Positions 59,014 to 64,000 of a stretch of 64,000 bases of DNA are shown here, piece after piece. Source of the stretch: Dichotomocladium elegans (taxonomy: Eukaryota > Mucoromycota > Mucoromycetes > Mucorales > Lichtheimiaceae); the NCBI GenBank assembly GCA_025716815.1, contig JAIXMN010000008.1, positions 1,240,001-1,304,000 on the forward strand, written 5' to 3'. Each line of letters starts with the position of its first letter. The stretch's first letter is position 1. Made by a program: the position numbers and the translations under genes. Below the pieces are notes generated by a model that was not told the DNA's origin, made no database searches, and saw only the letters and a list, made by a program, of their open reading frames with translations.

Positions 59014-60206
59014 ATGAAGTGTTCTCACTTACCCCTATTATTATTGCTCTTCTGCCTCGGAGCAAATGCTTTAGATACTAGTCACCAAAACCAACTCGTT
59101 TTGAAGAAGGCCAGTGGGCCGATATGCAATCGTATGTATCTGTTCATTCCAAAAACAAATAGGGAAAGGATCCTCACGTCTTCTCAAGAAACCGTTTTGT
59201 CTTGCCATTGGGAAGAGCCTGTAGACGCCTGCTGTTCTCCAAAGTACGGTCTAGTTGTACTAGCCCTACAATGGATCCCCGGCTTTGGCCCTCCTGATGA
59301 GTTCACCATACACGGTGTGTGTCATATATTGCAAGATATGCATCGCGTCTAACCGCGTTATCTTTAGGGCTTTGGCCGGACACTTGGTAAAATACTGATG
59401 GAGTGCCTGTCGTGGTTAGAAAAAAAAGGGGAGCTGTGCTGATTGTTTATCACTTCTCAGCTCTGGAGGCCGCGCGCCGTCTCGAGGCTGCGATCGAACT
59501 CGATCAAGTAATAATGTTGGCAATATCATCAAGAACGCAAACGCGAATCTTTATCGCCGCTTACGTGAGCTTTGGCCGAGCTACAAGGGAGATAACAATT
59601 GGTGAGTTGGATCAATTGATGAGGAAAGAAAGAGGGAGTAACCGTTCGCCTTAGGTTCTGGTCACATGAATGGACCAAACATGGTACATGCGTAAGCACG
59701 CTACGGCCGACATGCTATGGTGATTCATATAGGAAATACCAGGACGTTGAAGAGTATTTTGAAGTAAGCCGTTTTGCTTGTCAATCGCAAAACATGGGAA
59801 TGAGAGCAAGTGCGGGATTGGATAATAAGACTCTAAACCATCTTTTAGCAAGTCCTTGACCTTCATTACCAATACGATATCTATGGCGTCCTCAAGTGAG
59901 ACTTTTTGATCTGTTTCGATTATCCAATGTTCACTGGTCTGATTAATATATATATTATACCAAAGTGTTGGTGGCGTGTCTCCAGGGCGTATATATAGCG
60001 CCAATACTATACACGATACGCTTGAACAATTCTACAAGGCAAAAGTCATGCTTACCTGCGACCGCCAAGGCCAGCTCCGTGAGGTGTCACTCTATTTTTA
60101 CGTTAAAGGCCGCAATGGTTATCAAATCACCAATGCATTGAGCCGTGGAAATTGCCGTGGACCTGTGTGGTTCCCTAGAAAAGACTCTCTGTCTCCGCCC
60201 AGGTGA
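59014..60206 (+). CDS. Secreted ribonuclease T2
   Basis: Seven exons: 59014-59131, 59189-59314, 59368-59386, 59461-59601, 59655-59763, 59849-59895, 59966-60206; 266 aa. Signal peptide (MKCSHLPLLLLLFCLGANA). Both catalytic segments are intact: FTIHGLWPDTC (His81) and FWSHEWTKHGTC (Glu140, His144). Paired Cys residues (DACCSPKYGLV, RGCDR, TLRPTCYG, MLTCD, GNCRGPVWFP) fit the conserved disulphides. It cleaves single-stranded RNA in the vacuole, secretory path or outside the cell. One exon is only 19 nt. Exons are numerous for such a short gene, but all junctions keep frame. Confidence 0.94.
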
Positions 60207-62976
60207 TGGGTCATTGGCTCGATTGTTCATATAGAATTGACTTTATTACTAAAGAATGACCCATTCCCTACTTATCTTTCGCTGATATAGTTGATCATTT
60301 GGGTACACAATATTTGTGAGTCAGAATTCCAGGTAGCACGATAACCATGAGAAGCAAACTGAAAAGCAAGGGGAAACACATGCTGCCTCCTTTTCACCCA
60401 CATGAGTGAGCTAAATGAAAGCGTTAAAGTTCTCACCTGAGCCGTTCATGGTATCATATGCTATGCAGTATCGTTAAAAGCTGGATAGTTCTGGGCTGTG
60501 TACGTGGTTAAGGTAAGCCGTAACATGTGTTTTATTTGCATTAGATTGCTGCTTCTAGCAGCTGTGGAGTTCATTTTCTTTGGAGGACTCCTTCATCAGA
60601 AACATACGTCTATCATCTTCTAATAGAATAAGTCCTTCATTGTTCGTAGAAAAGATCGTCAGATTGGCTTCAAATATGAGCGATATAGTCATGAATGTTG
60701 GGTTTGGAAATCCTCGATAATATGCGCAAAATGTAATGATTCTGGACCGCCGATAATCCCTGGGTAGTCCAGGGTATACAATGGCATCTTGTCATGATAA
60801 ATAAGAGCATCTTGATCCTCTTACGGTATACCATCCAAGACTTTTAGCAGCTGCTTCACTCTATCACTGACATCGATACCGCCATGATGGTTGTGGCAAA
60901 CAATGATAGTCACGAGTTATTACGATATATCGACGAGGTTAATGTGTTTAACACTTGTCATGCTATGATTCTCAATTTGCACCTGAGGAATGGTTACATA
61001 TCACAAAAAGTGAAGGCATTTACACATCACGACTCCATGTACTGTTTACTGGTGGGCACAACCTACAATAGGCGATCAACCTACAATAGACGATCTCATC
61101 GATATCACCGATACCCTCTTATTTCGGACCTTGTATCTGTACCATAAGGGTGAACGTGGGGACCGTCGTGGCCTGGTTTTCCCAATGCATACTGCAGAGG
61201 CGCCAATGAGACAACGCTTATCATTTAAAGGAAACTCGGTAGGAATGCACCAGAAGTGAACTTGCTGGTACTTACCTTATATATATAGGCAAGGGTTGAA
61301 AAAGCGACACTCTTCGCAGGTTTTGATTCTTTTTCTGGTCTTTTTTTTCTTTACAGTCGATGAGATGCACCTTCTTTGACATAAAGGCGGTCACCAAATT
61401 CGGAATATCCTTTGCAATAAATATTGATGTGACGGAGTCCTTGGCTTGAGGGGAGAGTATCGCAGTTAATGTTGTTAAGTCGTTTTTCTTCACGTTTTAC
61501 AGACGACATGGGATCAATTGCTTTGGCATTGATAATTACCATCGGAAAACGAATAACAGTTTGCGGTCATGTGTTCCTTACAGCAAGGCAATGCGCCAAA
61601 AAAAATATTTCGCTAAGGTGAACCGTCCAATTGGCATAAATATTCGCCGTGAACCAGAAAATGATGAGCAACACTGGGCCCAGGAGGATGAATAAGTACC
61701 TTATTCCTAGGAATAAGAATTTCAGGATGGTGAGTGACCAGCACCCCCACGTTCCCAAAGTAGGTGACACGAATAATGGTTCATGCTAGGTATGTCTGCG
61801 TTGCACACTCCTATATTTAAATTGTTAATGTTTATTTTCCACATAGCTATGTCTGATGAACATAATTGCTCTATGAAAGCTAAGTTAATGTGTAAAAACA
61901 AGGTTGGGAAAATGCAGCAGTAAAATGTTTCCCTAAAATGAACATGGATGCAGTATAATCATTGCATTGGCCAAGCAGTGAATGCAAAATAAATGATAAT
62001 TAGTGGTCATATTTATACCCAAGATTTTACGTAACTTTCTTCCATACTATAGACCTTATCTTGGGCCAACAAAACTCAATGCGTTTATAGTGTGTTTTCT
62101 CTTAAGATGTTGGTCCATAAGATCGCAAGTACTGGAACATGAAGAGATCGAAGTAGTTCATCGTGCAGACTTTTGAATTCTCCATATGTTCACTTCGTCA
62201 ATCACCCCAATATCTATGTGGTATAAATGATGGATCGCTTTATCTTGACAAAAAGCATCCTCTTCTTTTTGACAGTATTTTGTGGCATTTCTCGGCATAA
62301 TGAAATGTTGGACAGCTTAGTAAAACATATAGCGAAATCATAGACTGCCTACAACCTTATAATCTTAAGTAGTTGTCGGCCAGTGTTACCGATCTAGGTT
62401 GACATACATGCGTATTTATTTTTCGCACTGTGACATTTTTAACGACTGTATAGAAAATTATCAGGAACACTTTATATATTACATACTGGAGATAAAGTGC
62501 TATAATGACTGTACACTAAGTGCATCTATTAAGCGATATATATCAAGGAAGTTGCGCTGGGTGGGCAACCCACCGTTCGGATAACCAATATGGTTTCCCG
62601 TGTACATTGTCTTTGATCATCCGAGCATAAAGGGCTGCCGTGAGTATATTTTGGCGCTTACACTGTAGCCAGTAGCAACGACATTATCGTTATCGTATAG
62701 CAGATCAGATCAGTGGCCAATTGTAATACTTTTGATATTGTAGAGTGATATTCCTTATTCATAAGACTATTTGTGCTATATATATATATTGCAATTGACG
62801 ATTCTATGAACGGGTGGAAGATGACAGTAAAAGAGCTTCTAGCGAAGGCCATTGTCAAAGGAAGGAAAAGAAAAAGGTTCAAGAAGGAGCCAAGAAAAGC
62901 TGTTACACACAGTCACATGACTACGACAATATCGCAATTCCAGGAAAAAATGAACCCGTTCTAAGCGTATTTCTTT
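60207..62976. other. Gene-poor stretch, no supported gene
   Basis: AT-rich, frames under 90 codons without motifs. A two-unit 18-bp tandem repeat (CAACCTACAATAGRCGAT) sits at 61059-61094. A hydrophobic minus-strand frame at 61770-61567 is probably chance. Confidence 0.5.
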
Positions 62977-63049
62977 TGGAGAAGCTGGGCGTCGATCCCA
63001 GTACCTCTCGCATGCTAAGCGAGCGCTCTACCATTTGAGCTACATCCCC
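62977..63049 (-). tRNA. tRNA-Ala (anticodon AGC)
   Basis: Minus strand: acceptor GGGGATG paired with CTTCTCC (one mismatch, one G-U), D-arm TAGCTCAAATGGTAGAGC, anticodon stem CTCGC/GCGAG around TTAGCAT (anticodon AGC), and T-arm TGGGATCGACGCCCA. B-box GATCGACGC is close to the eukaryotic consensus. A T-run (AAAAAA on the plus strand at 62945-62950) downstream may be the Pol III terminator. Confidence 0.93.
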
Positions 63050-63060
63050 ATCTTGTGATT

Positions 63061-63489
63061 TGTCGTGGACGAACGGAGTTTTGGCTCCAGGACTGCCAAA
63101 TCAAGGCAAAGATTCAAGCCCAGGAATCCCGGTCGACCCAAGCTCTCAATTCGAAGCACGTGATCCCAGACATCCCTCTTGTCACGTGCCTTTCGGAAGC
63201 TAAAATGCCATGGCGCTTCCTGGCATCTTCTGGAACTTGCTCCACGATCAGTAGCTTTTGCTAGTATCTTCTTTAGACATTAGTATAAATATCAGCTGTA
63301 TCCTTTACTACAATAAAGAACAGTCAATCTATCTACTCTTATTCTTGTATTCCGCTTCCTCCTGAAATCAAGGCTTCCTCGGCGCATATCCTCTTGTTTA
63401 CTGCTAGTTTGAGTACTCTTTGGGCTGGATAAAGATATTATTACAAAAGCGGAAAGAGACAAGACAACTAGGAAACAAGAAAACCGACA
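63061..63489 (+). repeat. 5' LTR of a Ty3-like retrotransposon
   Basis: Starts TGTCG and ends CGACA. Holds a TATAAAT box at 63284-63290 and AATAAAG about 25 bp on. It is followed after two bases by TGGTAGC, a likely primer-binding site for a tRNA ending GCTACCA (initiator-Met type). The start is 11 bp from the 5' end of tRNA-Ala, the kind of place targeted by Ty3-type elements. The 3' LTR is outside the window, so the limits rest on the TG...CA ends and the primer site. Confidence 0.75.
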
Positions 63490-63590
63490 ACTGGTAGCTG
63501 ATGCTCATTCGTTCCCACTGAATACAAGATCAAGATTGGATACGACTTTATTTTGCTTAACAAGAACTGCTACCCGACAACTGACTTACC

Positions 63591-64000
63591 ATGGACACCG
63601 ATAACAGTCTTACCTTCGAGCAACAAGCTCTGATGACGGTAATGCAGTCACTGCAACAACTACTGCAACGACAACAGCAAGTCCCACAGGAAGACGAGTT
63701 CATGCATGGTACTGGACAAGAAGACAATCGGACTCTTTTGCAAGCGCTCCGACCTGTCAAACCTGACACTTTCTCCGGTGAACGTAATTCGCGCAAGGTC
63801 GATGCTTGGTTGTACACTATCGAAAAGTATTGCGAATTGGTGCAAATGCGCCATGATCATCAACGCGTGTTGTTTGCTGTGGCTCTACTTCGAGATGGTG
63901 CTATTACTTGGTGGCGTCAATTAGAGTCCGACACAAATGTGGCGACCCCCCAAACATGGCAACAATTTTGCGATGCATTCCGTACAGAATTCAAGCCCGA
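63591..64000 (+). CDS. Gag of the Ty3-like retrotransposon, 5' part
   Basis: Open from the ATG at 63591 to the window end. After a Gln-rich N-terminus comes LLQALRPVKPDTFSGERNSRKVDAWLYTIEKYC...VALLRDGAITWWRQLE...TWQQFCDAFRTEFKP, the retrotransposon Gag capsid pattern of Ty3/gypsy elements. Intact so far, so the element may be young. The first 100 bases after the LTR are the leader with the primer-binding site. Confidence 0.88.
   Translation, partial: MDTDNSLTFEQQALMTVMQSLQQLLQRQQQVPQEDEFMHGTGQEDNRTLLQALRPVKPDTFSGERNSRKVDAWLYTIEKYCELVQMRHDHQRVLFAVALLRDGAITWWRQLESDTNVATPQTWQQFCDAFRTEFKP

Noticed and set aside
61059..61094. Direct repeat that could suggest a CRISPR-like array
   Set aside because: Only two adjacent 18-bp units without spacers, in a eukaryotic genome; a simple tandem duplication.

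Overview
The window reads as nuclear DNA of a filamentous fungus, most likely an early-diverging one (Mucoromycota, probably Mucorales). The genes are split by many short introns (about 47-136 nt) with GTAAGT/GTGAGT-like donors. They encode eukaryotic or fungal-type proteins: Cho2, Ase1/PRC1, Ubr1, Scd6/LSM14, a UPF0357 protein and cytochrome c. Long gene-poor tracts are full of decayed transposons. The lineage is inferred from gene style and the Fanzor/Tc1 repeat content; no marker gene allows a species call.

Layout. 1-976: 5' part of an ABC1/UbiB-family mitochondrial kinase-like gene. 977-8618: gene-poor, with two decayed copies of a Tc1/IS630-like element (family A). 8619-10235: a secreted aspartic-protease homologue that has lost its second catalytic Asp. 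10236-15514: LTR-like debris containing a foldback MITE, plus tRNA-Arg(TCT). 15515-17274: Scd6/LSM14. 17583-21034: a 3.45-kb family-A element carrying a Fanzor (eukaryotic TnpB-like RNA-guided nuclease) gene. 21102-21488: small zinc-finger gene. 22517-24486: DNAJC7-like TPR/J co-chaperone. 25279-26923: the best-preserved family-A transposon. 27979-28477: cytochrome c. 30300-31507: a second, classical Tc1 relic beside a family-A right arm. 31973-38675: Ubr1 N-recognin. 38876-42037: Cho2. 43289-43924: type II membrane protein. 44403-44981: cytochrome b5. 45119-47574: Ase1/PRC1. 49375-50202: PRL-like tyrosine phosphatase. 52129-54697: phosphoglucomutase/phosphopentomutase. 54860-56131: BSD-domain protein. 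56503-57023: UPF0357 protein. 57223-57944: short non-autonomous family-A copy. 59014-60206: RNase T2. 62977-63049: tRNA-Ala(AGC). 63061-end: 5' LTR and gag of a Ty3-like retrotransposon inserted 11 bp upstream of that tRNA.

The most interesting system is the Fanzor element. A TnpB-family gene with a RuvC-I DPG, a RuvC-III NRD and a zinc ribbon lies on the minus strand inside a transposon. That transposon has TA target duplications and imperfect TIRs beginning TACACT/TACTTT...TTTTCCAAAAT. Its left part is still a fragment of a DD34E transposase, and both arms match other copies in the window. One +1 frameshift and one zinc-ligand Cys-to-Tyr change suggest this copy is a relic, but its architecture links a Fanzor to a defined Tc1-like family with a short non-autonomous partner.

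The host genes are unrelated housekeeping genes with no operon logic. UBR1 and CHO2 are convergent, with 200 bp between their stops.
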